Counted from the stretch's first letter, positions 12,301 to 27,300 are shown. The stretch is 64,000 nt of DNA from Liolophura sinensis (GCF_032854445.1 NC_088295.1:28447385-28511384); one strand, 5' to 3'. The notes: generated from the letters alone by a model not told the origin. Program-made: numbers and translations.

Positions 12301-15300
12301 CGTCGTGGGAATTCCTTGGGGTGCAAATCAGTTCAGAGTCAACTGGTAACCAACCTGTCTATTGTAGTATTGCTAATTGCCTGTGTAGTAGATCTAAATA
12401 CATTTCAGCTAAGAACCTAAGTGAATTGGATATCTACTATGTATGTTACATGACAAACCATAAACACTTTACTGAATGTACTATTAAGTGACACCCTAGG
12501 TTATATCCACACCCTTAGCTGTAACATCTCCGTCTCTACAGCCTATCTACTGACTTACCTTTCTGTAGTCACTGTCAAATGACATGACAGCCAGAGCTCT
12601 CCCCAGAGAGCCAGTGATCAGAGCCACACTACCAGCAGCACCACCTGTGGCAAATGCATCATGCAGCATGTGAACACTTACATAAAACATGTCGTTGTTT
12701 TATGTACCTTACAACTTCTACTTATATCCTAGTATTATTATAAGTACACTCAATGATAGCATCTGTTTCGCAGGTAATTTGTACACATATGCAGGCATAC
12801 CTTGACACTAAATTCTATAATGTATAACCTTTAAATCAGATTCAATTTCCGGAAAGAAGACCAATTAAAGCACACAGAAACTAGAAGGCACTCTAAGAGC
12901 ACAAAAAGATAAACAGATAAAAGCCTCTGCAGCATTTCTGTCCTATCTGTCAGAGGTGAGGTAACAATTAAAAAATTCTTTATTATGCCCCCCCACCCCC
13001 ACCACATTTAATTAATTGGTACATTTTCCCAAGGCCAATCTGTGTACAAAATTTCATCAAAATCCCTGTCTAGCTTTTTCTGTTAAGTCACTGAGGCACA
13101 GATAGACAAACAGACAAGTAGATGCCAGAAAAATGAATAGAGAGAGAAATGCTCACCTATGGTGTTACCAAGTAGGCTGTGAACCCCTCTGACTAGGCTG
13201 TCGGCAAACTCATCAGATCCCTGAACAGAGCCCTGCAGAGAAAAACAAAGGTAGGTGTAGACAAACTAAATTGGGGTCATTTTCAGGATGTAATTATTAT
13301 TGGACTGGAGTCTTCGTTACACTTATTTTTGCAGGTGAAGAAAACTGACCAAAGCCTTAGGGAAACTGGTGAAACCTTGAGTGTACAAGGTTGCACCAGA
13401 CACTGTCAAAAGACACATAACAGTCACCGTAAGTAACAATTTTTTGTAAGGTTGATTTATTCCTATGATCTTTAGGTACAACACAGTCCATGTTTTCTTC
13501 AGTTGTGGTTCAAAAATTACCCACTGTGAGTCTGACTTTTTAATCTTAAAATAAAGAATAAAAAAAAGCTCAATATCCACAAATGACCAAACAGCTAAAA
13601 CACCCCTTCCTTCATCAAAAATCCAATACTGGAAGCATCAGATTTTATTCTAAAGGTAGGACAACCTACCAGGAAGGGTTCATAGAAGAGATCTCCCAGC
13701 CCTTGTGTGAAGTCCTTGATAAGACCATAGGGGTTACCCAGGACATCCAAGCCGAAGATGAGCACATAGACCTGCTGTATAGCCTGATGTGTGTAATGCG
13801 ACTGCACCTGAGACAGTAACTGTTTTGTGGACAGCATCGCACCACGGCGCTCAAAGAACGCCATCCTAAAAACAACAGAAGAGGACGTTTAAAACTCCAC
13901 CAGATCAGCACAATGAACATGCACGATGTATAATGAAAGGTATCTGGCTTTAAATATTCCTACCTTTTACCACTTATTTCAATGAAAAGTGATGTCTATG
14001 AAATGGATAGAAAAGTGTTGCAGGAAATATATTTAATACATACATGTAATTCTGCTCTTTTATACCAGTTTGAGAGTGCCTATACTAATATGAGGACCGA
14101 AAAAAAGACATTTCATCTGCCACTGACTATCCAAAAATGATATCAAGTTCTGCCCGATTTTGTCCCACCATAATGCTGGTCGCTGTCATACAAGTGAAAT
14201 ATTCTTGAACGTGGCATAAAACACCAGTTTAGAAAATAAATAAATAAATAAATGAAATCAGGTTCTGTGATTATGGTTTCATAATGTACTGGATTTCTCT
14301 ATTCTTTAAATAAAGCCTCTGTACAAAAAAACAGACATACCTCATTTCAACAGCCTTTATTTCCGTGAACGTGACACCTATGGAATTGAGGAAGAAGTCG
14401 ACAATGTCTCCAGATATGGAGGAAGGTTTCTTATTCGCAACGTGAGGTGTTCCACTCAGAGACAGGCTGATGTGTAACTAAAACCAAGAAAAAGATCAAA
14501 TATTTGATTACATGTGAAATGGTTGATGCATGATGTACACTGTGAACACAATGTACACATGCAGCTGGCATCAAAATTATCTTTTACAAATTTTAAGAAC
14601 ATGCACTTACTTTGAATGGAGACAAATGGAGGTATTCGTAATATGTTCGATGTGGCCTTGTTGAAACCTGCAAAAGAAAATGATATTGTCACTCGTGTTC
14701 CTTCATCCTTCAAACTAACTGCAAATGCAAAACACACAGGAAATTGAGTTCATGCCAAAAATGAGTCATTGTGCTTGCAAAAGTAACAAAATACTTGCTG
14801 AAAAAGAGACACCACATCAAACATTACAGGCGTTTTTCAGGTACCTCGTTTCCTCCGCCTATAAACCTGATGACCGTCACAAAAGTGAAAATTATTTGAG
14901 CGCAGCGTTAAACACCAATCAATCAACCAATCAATCATTACAGTCAGAATAACTCAATATAAAGGCACATTGTGCTCAGTGACTAATACTACAACTAATA
15001 CGCCATCAGGCACTGCCAAGCCTAATTATGCCTGCAACATCAAAAACAGACTCCATGCTTGTGATATTATGTACACACAGAACAGACAATTTAGTTACTC
15101 TGTTCATCAAAACTGACCACAGAATTTATAATGTTAAACTGTGTTTGTTGAGGGTAGCTGCAATGTATCCAGTACTTACCAAGACATCAGCCACTTCCTG
15201 CAAGGTCCTCTGGGCCACTCTCAGGTCAGACTGTAGTTGCTGACTCTATACAACACACAATGAAAATGACTTAATTTGAATTTGACAAAAACAAACACTC

Positions 15301-18300
15301 AGTGTGGCACAGTGCAGTACACATCAACATTAAATAATAATATGAACATAATTAAATGACATTTCAGAAAGATAAGCAAGAGAGCAACAATAGTTGGCTA
15401 TTTATTTATTGTCCCTTAGCTTGATACAGTCAAATGATACATTTACACAAGTAAATAGCAGTAGCATGATAACACTGCTAGCCTATACTTATAATCATAA
15501 ACACATGTGTACCAGTGGTAGAATCACTGTACAAAGGTTTCTTGCACATCAGCTAAATGTGTGCATTTAAGAATCAAATTACCATGTAAAATGTATCTCA
15601 ATAGTAGTAATTCCAAAGCTAGAAGAATTCCTTCAGCATTTAGAGGAAATCATCCTTCTACACATTGATCAAGAATTCAAACTAGATTTCTGGAGGATTT
15701 TCCCCACCTACCTCTTCTTCCTCCACCTGTAGTGTTGAGATGGTGTCAAATACAGAGACTAGGAAGCCCTTGTCCAGACGAATGTTGAACTCCTGCACTA
15801 ACACTTTGAAATACCTGAGGATGAACAAGTCAAGTGTGAGGTGACCTAAACAGCTACAGCTTGCAAAACTACCGAGGATGAACAAGTTAAGTGTGAGGTG
15901 ATCTAAACAGCTACAGCTGTCTAAACTACTGAGGATGGACAAGTCAAGTGTGAGGTGACCTAAACGGCTACAGCTGTCTAAACTACTGAGGATGAACAAG
16001 TCAAGTGTGAGGTGACCTAAACGGCTACAGCTGTCTAAACAACTGAGGATGGATAAGTCAAGAGTGAGGTGACCTAAACAGCTACGGCTTTCAAAACTAC
16101 TGAGGATGAACAAGTGAAGTGTGAGGTGACCTAAACGGCTACAGCTGTCTAAACAACTGAGGATGGATAAGTCAAGTGTGAGGTGACCTAAACAGCTACG
16201 GCTTTCAAAACTACTGAGGATGAACAAGTCAAGCGTGAGGTGACCTAAACAGCTACAGCTGTCAAAACTACTGAGGATGAACAAGTCAAGTGTGAGGTGA
16301 CCTAAATGGCTACAGCTGTCTAAACTACTGAGGATGAACAAGTCAAGTGTGAGGTGACCTAAACGGCTATAGCTGTCTAAACAAATGAGGATGGACAAGT
16401 CAAGTGTGAGGTGACCTAAACGGCTACAGCTGTCAAAACTACTGAGGATGAACAAGTCAAGTGTGAGGTGACCTAAATGGCTACAGCTGTCTAAACTACT
16501 GAGGATGAACAAGTCAAGTGTGAGGTGACCTAAATGGCTATAGCTATCAAAACTACTGAGGATGAACACGTCAAGTGTGAGGTGACCTAAACGCTGTCTA
16601 AACAACTGAGGATGAACAAGTCAAGTGTGAGGTGACCTAAACGGCTATAGCTGTCAAAACGACTAAGGATGAACAAGTCAAGTGTGAGGTGACCTAAACG
16701 GCTATAGCTGTCTAAACAACTGAGGATGAACAAGTCAAGTGTGAGGTGACCTAAATGGCTATAATTGACAAAACAACTGTGAAAGAAATGCCCAAGTGGA
16801 GGCATTAAGCTAGTTAATTTCAAAAAATTTCTACCATTCATGTAAAATGTGCATAAAATCGGACGAGAAATTCAGAGGTATGCAAATATGCCCCGAAAAA
16901 GATTTTTTACTTGGAATAATTTTTTGCATATTCTATGTAATCTTTGTCTTACAGTAACTTTTCATGAATCTTTGAAACTGACACGACTAAACACAGAATC
17001 AACTGTGTCCTACCTGAATGTGTCTATGTTATTCTCTGCTACTGTCCTCCTCATGATGCCAAGCTCTATGAAGGGTTTGAACCCTGACTTCTTCACCACA
17101 AACCTAGGGGTGGGGGAAGGGTACAGGACCGTCGGGAAATAGGCATCAGACAACTGGTTGTCAACCTGCAATCACACATAATGAAGATTTAGTTATTTGA
17201 CTGCTGATATTCTGATAAGTACAACAGAAAACTTCAATGAAATAAACAAATTAGATAAAAACTACTTGATTCCTGTTTAATTCTCCACTTTGGAATAATT
17301 CACGTATAATTCGGTTGCCAGATTTCTTGTCCAAGAGAAATCTTGTCAAAATCACACTATCTTGCCAACTCCTGGACATAAATACTAAAGAATTACAATA
17401 AATTTATAAATGAGAATAAAGGTGCAACTAAACTTCAGCAAAAAACCTGAATTATCCCAAATATTATAAAACAAGGCTTCAATGTTTCACAGCTTCGTGA
17501 TGAGTAAACATGTGCTTTAAATTCTTCAATGTTTTCACATATTTGCAAGGTGATTATTCAAGCATATTCTGAAGGTATTATTCTGTGAAGACTGGTAAAA
17601 TTAAACTGTGTGTGAAGTCCTCAAATTGGCCAACACCAACATGTAGTTTTCGCTCCAAGATCAAACTGAAAATGTGCAAAATTTGCTCTGAAAGTTGCTC
17701 ATTTATATGTGAAAAGTTTGAGGAATTAGGGTAGTACAAATACACCGCCAATCAATCTTGTCCACATGTATATGCATGTACATATCCACATCACCTTATA
17801 CAAAAGCGTACATAAGATCTGAAGTCATCATTGGCAAGTAGAATTACCTGGACTCTGTGAACTTTGGCATGAATGGCAGTATGATGTTCTGAAGTTCTGT
17901 ACTGAAACCACAGTCCTGAATGTTTGGTTCTCTTCAGCGCTCCCATGAACGGCTTCTTCATTGTCATCTTGATCAGATCAGCCTAGGGAAAGGATAAGCC
18001 TAAGGATAACTTACATCTTTCTGATCATAACATTTAAGCAGTCGTAATTTGTATTTAACTCTGATAAAGTTGACTAAAAATTTTACTATTATTTTTCAAC
18101 AATTAAATATTGGCAAATATTAATGGGTAAGCTGAACATTGTTTACCGATGGTTGCTTCCTTGTTGTTATCTTATGACATACATGATTCTGTCTCTTTGT
18201 CAAGGCACTGGAAATGTACTATAAATAGCGCTGCTTCAATGAAATATCAAGCATTTCAGGAAACCACCTGTTATATTTTTGTGCCTGATAGAGAACTCAT

Positions 18301-21300
18301 ATGGACAATAAATGTCTGCTGTTGACTGTATTTAACATTATAGCCATATCCTACCAAAACAGGGCTTCCTGGCAGAATGATCCCAAATAAATGTATTGTT
18401 TGTGATATTGTCTTTTTGATTTACTTCCATCCAATATGTACTTGTTATCAGTTTATAACGTGAAAATACCTGATGCATGCCCTGAGTCACTTACAGCCTG
18501 CTACACTTAGCTCACCTCAATCTGATCCTGTAGATTAGCCTGAAGTTTGTCGTTCTTCCACTTGTCCTCCAGCCAAGCTGCCAACTCCCCGCTGAGAAGC
18601 TTCCACCTGCCATTCACCTCCACCTCCCAGACAGACGGGGAGCTCATCATGCTGGCATAGGCCACCTCCTCGTACTGGCTGTTGATGAGGGACAAGCTCA
18701 AGCCCTCCAGAGACACAAACACAGCCAGATTAGCCTGCTCAGCCTGGCTCACCTGAAATATGAAACAAAGGTTATGATTGGTGGATTTTAATTACATGTA
18801 CTGGTAAATACACCAAGGGATGAATACTGAAAACTACAACAAGGCTTTATACATCATATTCTGCATTCAGACCAATACTAACAATCAAAACAAAATTACA
18901 TTACACAGCTATAAAGCACATAATGAAATTTTTAGTGTTTGATTTATTGACTGACAACAGGGAAGGGTTGAACATTGACACAAATATGCAAATAATTAAC
19001 TGAAACTCTTCAAATACTTTAAAACTCAGGATATCATGCAAATGTCTACTTGACTTAATAGTTTTGTTTCAAATCACAGTACGCCACACAACACAGCAAA
19101 GAAGAAGAAATGTATGAAATGTAAAGTTGTCAAATATTCAAAAAAATTTAATTCAAAAATTAAAAAGAATTAAGGCATAATATTGCATGCTTTTAGAATG
19201 CTCCAAAGACAAGGGAAGATGGGAAAGCACGATTAGGACAATGCCGTTCAGAAACTTTCATCCTATGCAGAAATATAAGTCACATTTTCATAACTACATG
19301 CAACTTTTGACATTCCACAATGGGATGACAGCAGGAAGACATGCTTACAGATCATCAGCTAGTTATCACAAACTCCAGGCATCACAATCAGGAAGGAAAA
19401 GACTGAATAAAGACTACTCATCCTCAAACTGGGCATAAAATATCTTCCATAATTAACTTAATTGTAGCAAAACATGCGTAGTAAGCTCATGGAAGACTTT
19501 TCAAAGCATTAATAGAATTGTGTACCTTAATTGTTGGAAACAATGGTTTATACAATGATTTCAGCTGTAAAAAATGGCAGAGGACACAAATGTTCAAACA
19601 CTCTTACAAATGATAAGATACAAATGTTCAAACACTCTTACAAATGATAAGAAACTAATGTTCAAACACTCTTACAAATGATAAGACACAAATGTCCAAA
19701 CACTCTTACAAATGATAAGACACAAATGTCCAAACGCTCTTACAAATGATAAGACACAAATGTTCAAATGATAAGACACAAATGCTCAAACACTCTTACA
19801 AATGATAAGACACTAAGGTTCAAACACTCTTACAAATGATAAGACACAAATGTTCAAATGATAAGAAACTAACATTCAAACACTCTTACAAATGATAAGA
19901 AACAAATGCTCAAACACTCTTACAAATGATAAGACACAAATGTTCAAACACTCTTACAAATGATTAGACACAAATGTTCAAACTCTCTTACAAATGATAA
20001 GACACAAATGTTCAAACGATAAGAAACTAATGTTCAAACACTCTTACAAATGATAAGACACAAATGTTCAAACACTCTTACATATGACAACACACAAATG
20101 TTCAAATGCTCTTACAAATGATAAGACACAAATGTTCAATTGATAAGAAACTAATGTTCAAACACTCTTACAAATGATAAAGCACAAATGTTCAAACACT
20201 CTTACAAATGATAAGACACTAATGTTCAAACACTCTTACAAATGATACAAAACTAAGGTTCAAACACTCTTACAAATGATAAGAAACTAAGGTTCAAATG
20301 ATAAGAAACTAAGGTTCAAACACTCTTACAAATGATAATACACAAATGTTCAAACACTCTTACATATGACAACACACAAATGTTCAAACGCTCTTACAAA
20401 TGATAATACACAAATGTTCAAATGATAAGAAACTAATGTTCAAACACTCTTACAAATGATAAGACACAAATGTTCAAACACTCTTACAAATGATAAGACA
20501 CAAATGTTCAAACACTCTTACAAATGATAAGATACAAATGTTCAAACACTTACAAATGATAATACACAAATGTTCAAACACTTACAAATGATACGAAACT
20601 AAGGTTCAAACACTCTTACAAATTATAAGACACAAATGTTCAAATGATAAGAAACTAACATTCAAACACTCTTACAAATGATAAGAAACAAATGTTCAAA
20701 CCCTCTTACAAAAGACACTGAAGAGCACACTCATGGCAAATGAACACCACAGATGAGGAGGATAACATACATGTACACACAAGGTGGCAAAAGCATTTTT
20801 TCCAGCAGCTTAGCAGGAAGCTGCTGCAGAACTTTTCAATGAATTTGTGAAAAATTCTAATATTTTCAAAATCTACATGTTTATACATATACAAACAGTA
20901 AACTTGGAGCTGGTCCAAGTCAAGAAACAGGCATGATCACAAAAGTTATCCGATAACATTTACATGTATTTTACAAATGAATATATAATGATTTTACATG
21001 GCACTTTTCAAACAAGTTAATATTTGATTTGAACATGGTGTTTTAATTAGTACATGTATATCCATATCAATACCAATACAGAACAAAATTGTTTCATATG
21101 AAAACTCAGTTAAATACACAATAACATCTTCAAAACATTTCAAACTGCATGCTAGAATTGCAGAGCCAATCAAAGCTGTGAGGTTAGGAAAATTTGGCAT
21201 ATTGCATGAAGCTAGTTTGAAAGAGCCAATCAGCAACAGTGGTGTAGTTTACCTTGGCACGGCCTCTCTCATGTGGGATATCAAGTCCCTGCACATGATT

Positions 21301-24300
21301 CTGAGGCAAAAGGCAAATAGTGCATTCAGATTATTGGTAGTTACAGCCTACAAGCATTGTCATTTGTGAATGGGTTTGTTCAGCAGAAAGGTTTAGCATA
21401 TTGCAGATCTTCTCAATATGCAAATCTCTCACTACAACTCTGCAAAAACTACAAGTACATGTACTATCCCATATGTATCTAACTACAGCTTTTACTGATT
21501 TACATGTAATTTTTAGCCTGTACTTTACAAGTTTAGAAACCTTTGACCAAAAGAACTTTATGTGTGCTATAATATCATAGATGTCAATCAATGTTTTTGC
21601 ATAATACCGTTAAACCACTCAAGCCAATGTTTTGCATAATAACGTTAAATCACTCAAGCCATCTATGTAAATTATCATTCTAGGTTTTAATTATTATTAT
21701 TATTCACTTTGTTATTTAAGCAGAATAATTATATGCGAAAAAATTTAGATTCATTTAAAATATTTCTACCTATAAAGTATATATACTACTACTAATGCTG
21801 ACGTAGTCTCATGACTTTAACGCATGAATGATTTGATCTTACTGTATTAATTGTATTGTATTATTACTGGCAAAATCTTTAGACATCTGGAAGCACATTA
21901 CAGTATGGAATGACACTGTTAATGTAGTCACCAAAACTCATACAATCCTACAAATACTTAAAACCACTAGAATCGAGTACATGAAGATCAAAACCATAGA
22001 CAGCATATGGTAAAAATTAAAAAAAAAAAAAAATAATACTGAGCAATCGCTACTAACAACACCTGCTTCTACTAGCTTTAGTACAAACATGTTAAGTGAA
22101 GAAGATACATTAGTGCAGTGGACCCTGCGTAAGACTTACCAGGCGTGCATATCGGGCAATTCTCTCATCCTGTGTGAACAGCATCACTCGTTGCTGGCCA
22201 TCTAGGTAGCTTATCCAATGAATGACGACTTTATCTGTCCTCATTTTCCTCAAAAAGTTGCCCCCGGAGAGGAGGGGCCCATCGGGGTCATCACTGTAGT
22301 CTGGTGAGGGCAAAGTCAATGGGGAATCAACAGTAATATTGCCTATTAAAGTATTTCAGCCAAGTACGTTCATTTCCTGATTCTATGATAATGATTTTTG
22401 TGTGAAAACTGGTAAAGTACGTATTTATTTATTTGATTGGTGTTTTACACAGTAGTCAAGAATATTTCGCTAATACAAACGGCTTCCAGTATTACGGTGG
22501 GAAAAAAACGGTCAGAGATCGGGGGAAAACCCACAACCATCCACAGGTTGCTGACAGACCTTCCCACATACAGCCGGAGAGGAAGCCAGCATGAGTATGA
22601 GCTGGCTACATTGATGGGGAGGCTCCTGGTTCATTGTGCCGTGCTTACAGGCTAACCGCCTCAGCCATGGATGCTCCTGGGTCATTGTGCCGTGCTTGCG
22701 GGCTAACCGCCTCAGCCATGGAGGCTCCTGGGTCATTGTGCCGTGCTTGCGGGCTAACCGCCTCAGCCATGGATGCTCCTGGGTCATTGTGCCATGCTTG
22801 CGGGCTAACCGCCTCAGCCATGGAGGCTCCTGGGTCATTGCGCCGTGCTTGCGTGGTAACCGCCTCAACCATGGAGGTCCCAACTGGTCATGTAGTACTC
22901 ATGTATTACAACAGAATATTAAATGGTCAATCCTGCTTGGGACTGATTCATCAGTTTGCAGGTAGACATGAAGTCATCCGGTATACTGTCAAAGGTATTT
23001 TCATGTGTAGCAAACACCATGAACGCCACAATGTCCTGTAGTAGTATTACACTACAACAGCTTTATAGTATCATGCAAATTCAATTATAAATAAAAGTTC
23101 ATGTGAACACAACATATGCCCCAACAAATTTATGTGTTTGAAATGTATAAAAGGATACCAGCAGCATTGTGCTGAGTATAACCCCTGAGAGGAACCTTCA
23201 TGGGTACTGATGATAGGTATGTCGTTACCATGACAACCACACCAGAGGACAAATGTGTCCACCACAAATCAAAATTTTATGCGGAACACAGTTGGAGCTG
23301 TAGCTTCTATTTATATAGCATATATAAGGAAAAGAAGCTACCCGGTTATCATGACAGCCGTGAAAATGGACAAATGTAAGTCGTGACACATCGACCTCTG
23401 TCTATCTATGTATCAACCAAAATTTAAACTCTGCGCAGAGAACAGTTGGAGTTGTAGCCTGGACACAAAAAAATATCCATTTATATAGTATGTATCAAGA
23501 AAATGGCTCTCTGGTTAGCATGACAACCGCGAAAACAGACAAGTGTGAGACGCAACAGGTCGTGATCTCTGTATCTACAAAAATGTATCCACCAAAAGCC
23601 AAACATCTATTTGGAAAACTCTTGAAGTTATAGTCCGGGCAAGAAATCTTATCTATTTATATAGTATATATAGGGAAGCTGGCGATCTAATAACCATGAC
23701 AACCCCGAAAATAAACAAAAGTGAGTCGTGACACATCATCATCTGTGTATGTATGTATCCACCAAAAACTAAAACTCTACACAGAAACAGTTGGAGTTAT
23801 AGTGTGAACACAAAATCATATCTATATAGGTATATATAAGGAAAATGGCTTTCTGGTTATCATGACAACTGCGAAAATGGACAAATGCGAGTCACAACAC
23901 ATCATTTTGTTCACATTGAACATGAAACCAATTACAGTACTCAAAGTAAAATCTTTTCAAGAAAAGTTGAAGTCATGTGAACAGCATACCTTCCGGGCTG
24001 CTATCACCCAGGGCATCACCATCTGTGACATCAGTTGTCATGCCCGTGGATTTTAATGTCTGTATGAACATTACAACATCCTCCATAGCTATCCTGTAAA
24101 CACACAAAAAAATCAATTTACAATTAAAACAATGATGTTCTATGTCCTGCTGATAGATTTATCTTTCATATGCATAAGAAAGTTGTAAATAAACATGCAT
24201 AAGACTTTAGGGAACAACTTTTCTTTATGTACTTTTTATACAAATGTTGTACACATAATAACATAATCACAAGATTATCATTTATTTCAACACGAGATTG

Positions 24301-27300
24301 TAACACCTTTAAACTGACAAAAATCCACAGAAAACCACAGTATCCATATGTTGTGTATTGAACACATACCTTAGTAATGAATGCTGGTAATCAGACTGCT
24401 TTCCTGCCATAGACATTCCACATCAAAGTCCTCTCAGAGCTAGGGTTATCCAGGTATATAACACAGACTGGTTGGGCGAGAGAGAAGGGGTTACCTGACT
24501 CTGGTTCCTAACCAATCAAATCAGATATTAGTAAGTGAAGTACAGGAGTTAGAATACCATTTTCTTTTTCTCTCATTCTATTATGTTTTGCGTATGATTA
24601 TACCAACGCCAGAGTTAAAGGGATACAGAATCGTATCTGATTGGCTCGTGTTAGAGATAGGCAAGTCTAGGCTATATCTCGCCTCAGCTGAATTTTAGAT
24701 ATGGCAAATTTATTCAAGTGTGACCAAAGGTACTCAATTTTAACCAAGGCAAACCCTATCTCCACTGCCAGCCAATCAGCGTTGATTCTGTATCCCTCTA
24801 ATACATCTACTTGACATTTTACGCATTCTTCAACATATTTTGTTAGCAATACATGCATGTTTTCAAAATTTTAAATCTTGAACTAAGAAAGTGACATGAA
24901 TTCTCTTTCCAGTACATACTTTGTAATTGCCTTAATCCTTTCAGCAAATAGTTGATGTATTTTATATGGATATGAAGAAGTTTGCATTAATCCTTTCAGC
25001 CTTACTTTTGGTGTATTTTGATGAAGACATCCTCACAGAGATTCTCCACTCTGACTGGAGCATCTCCATGGTAGTAATTAGTAAATGTGATGGTCACTGG
25101 TGTCTCCACTCCTCCAGCCACCTCCACACAAATGGCTGTCTGCAAACACAAAGCAAAGCTGAAATGGCATGTGAATGTGTATGTTAAATGGCCTTCTGAT
25201 GAGTGGACCAGGATTTATCAGGCTTGTCAGGCTGAATATCGTATCACCGTGAACCCTGTGAATAGCATAAGGAAACATTATATGAATGTATATATGTTCA
25301 ACACATGCTCATTACTGGGGGGGAGCAGATTAGAGGGATAAAGAGGCTTAAGTTGAAACCATTCCTGCAGTATCTAAAAACTGGTGGCAACTATGACGGC
25401 CACCAAGGTAATTTCTTATGACAGATCACTTACACTTTGGTTGTTTGGTATGAACTTCAATCTTAATTCGATCAGGTCAAAACAGATTTCCCAAATAGAA
25501 GGACATATCATCACAGCATGTTTTTTGTCATCAAATGGTAAATCAACAACTAAGATTTGTGAAATGGGCTTGACACTATGTGAACAGCGTTGTCTTACCC
25601 CCTGTTGCATACGCAGGACTGTGTTGTGAGGAGTTTTGATGGGGAAGTGCTGGGAACTGACCACACTGTGTTCATACTTCACATACATGTTGAATGATTC
25701 AGTCACTGGCCAGAAGGGTAAACACTGAAAACAAATCATAACAATTGTAAAAGTTAAGGAAAGTCATAGATTTGTTGTAATTTATATATTTAAGTTACCA
25801 CTGAGAAGTAACTGGTAATCAAGTTTATCATTTCATGTCCATTTCAGTGAAAATTTTCTTAAAGATAACCCCAAGTGAGACACCGTTGTTCTTCAATCTA
25901 CTGTTTGAATGGGGGATAAGGATTAAGGTCATGTGTACTTACTGCACCAGGGGTGAGGTCAAACCAGAGGTCAGCCAGTTCATTCTCCTCCATGAAGCGC
26001 AGTCGGTGAGATGACTGGTTGACCACGAGGAAGTACGGGGTGATGGTTACAATCTTGGTCAGTTTCAACTTAGACATCTGCATCTGTAACATGAACTGAA
26101 ACAAAAACAAATACCAGACGCAAATGTACTCAAATAGTTCTTCAGAGACTGTGATAATACATTTGAAACCAGTTGAATCCGATTATTTTATGATATTCAG
26201 ATCTTACAAAAATCTTCCAGATCAGATTTATTTATTTATTTTATTGGTGTTTTACACCGTACTCAAGAATATTTCACTTATACGACGGCGGCCAGCATTA
26301 TGGTGGGTGGAAACCGGGCAGAGTCCGGGGCAAACCCACGACCATCCGCAGGTTGCTGGCAGACCTTCCCATGTACGGCCGGAGAGGAAGCCAACATGAG
26401 CTGGACTTGAACTCACAGCGGCCGCATTGGTGAGAGACTCCTGGGATATTGCGCTGCGCTAGCGCACTAACCAACTGAGCCATGGAGGCCCCTATTCATA
26501 TTTATATTTCTTTATCAAAACCATTATTAGTTAATCACAGAAGTGACCAAGCTTCTAGTAACCATCTGGGTCTGAAGGTAAATAAGCTATCATATCCTCT
26601 CTGTGTTGAAGCAAGAACAACTATCGGCCACCACGTGGAGATCAGAAAAATTCTTGTATATAAAGTGAAACTCTGAATGGCCTAATGTATAGTTCCATGT
26701 CAAAAACAGGAAAGAAAGTACATATACTGGCAGAATCCAGGTACCATAGGCATGTAAGGACACATGTTTTCAAGTGTCTGGAGTATCTTACCCGTAGTAA
26801 GTTAGATCTCACCTGGTACTTTCTGTTTCTCTCCTTATCCTGACAGATGACCACACCAGACGTTCCCACCGTGTCCAGAGAGAAGGAGTGTGACCAGCGC
26901 GAGTCATACACGCGTAGCTTGGCCTAAAGGAGATATGATGAGGAACAGTAGTGATAGTTCAGATTTTCAATAATACTACGTTAACTACACTGATACCTTT
27001 CTCAAAATTACTGTCAAGACTGCCTTAAAGAGTTACAGAATCATTTCTGACTGGCTTGAGTGAGGGATAGGCAAGTTTAGAATTTGCCTAGCCTAAGTTG
27101 AATTTTAGGTATGGCAATTTTATGAAGTGTAAACAAGCCTGCAGGGTTTAATCCAGGAAACCCTCTCTGCTCTGTCAGCCTGTCATATTCTGTATCCCCA
27201 TAAGCAAATTTTCAGGGAAGAATTTACTTATTCATTTCTTTGATTGGTGTTTTAAATCGTACTCAAGCATATTTCACTTATACGATGCATTATGGTGGGC

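Larger units (their letters stand above)
18753..22139 (-). other. Large VPS13 intron (3.4 kb)
   Basis: The left half is AT-rich with no coding signal. The centre (19583-20716) is a minisatellite. 21596-21660 holds two copies of a 38-bp word ('tgttttgcataata.cgttaaa.cactcaagcca'). A poly-A run lies near 22020. Confidence 0.7.

Noticed and set aside
13583-13819. 78-codon plus-strand frame
   Set aside because: Antisense shadow of VPS13 exon w62.
15682-16605. 307-codon minus-strand open frame of [11 protein letters not shown] repeats
   Set aside because: Not a separate gene: it is the 57-bp minisatellite read in the frame of exon w58. Its only unique part is that exon, and its ATG lies in a repeat unit that has a 7-bp deletion.
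22512-23041. Several overlapping 75-135-codon frames on both strands
   Set aside because: All come from the 51-bp SINE-head array, which is open in many frames because 51 is a multiple of three.
26440-26494. Possible tRNA gene (A box and B box present)
   Set aside because: It is the head of a SINE: no acceptor-stem pairing or anticodon arm can be drawn, and the SINE body follows directly.
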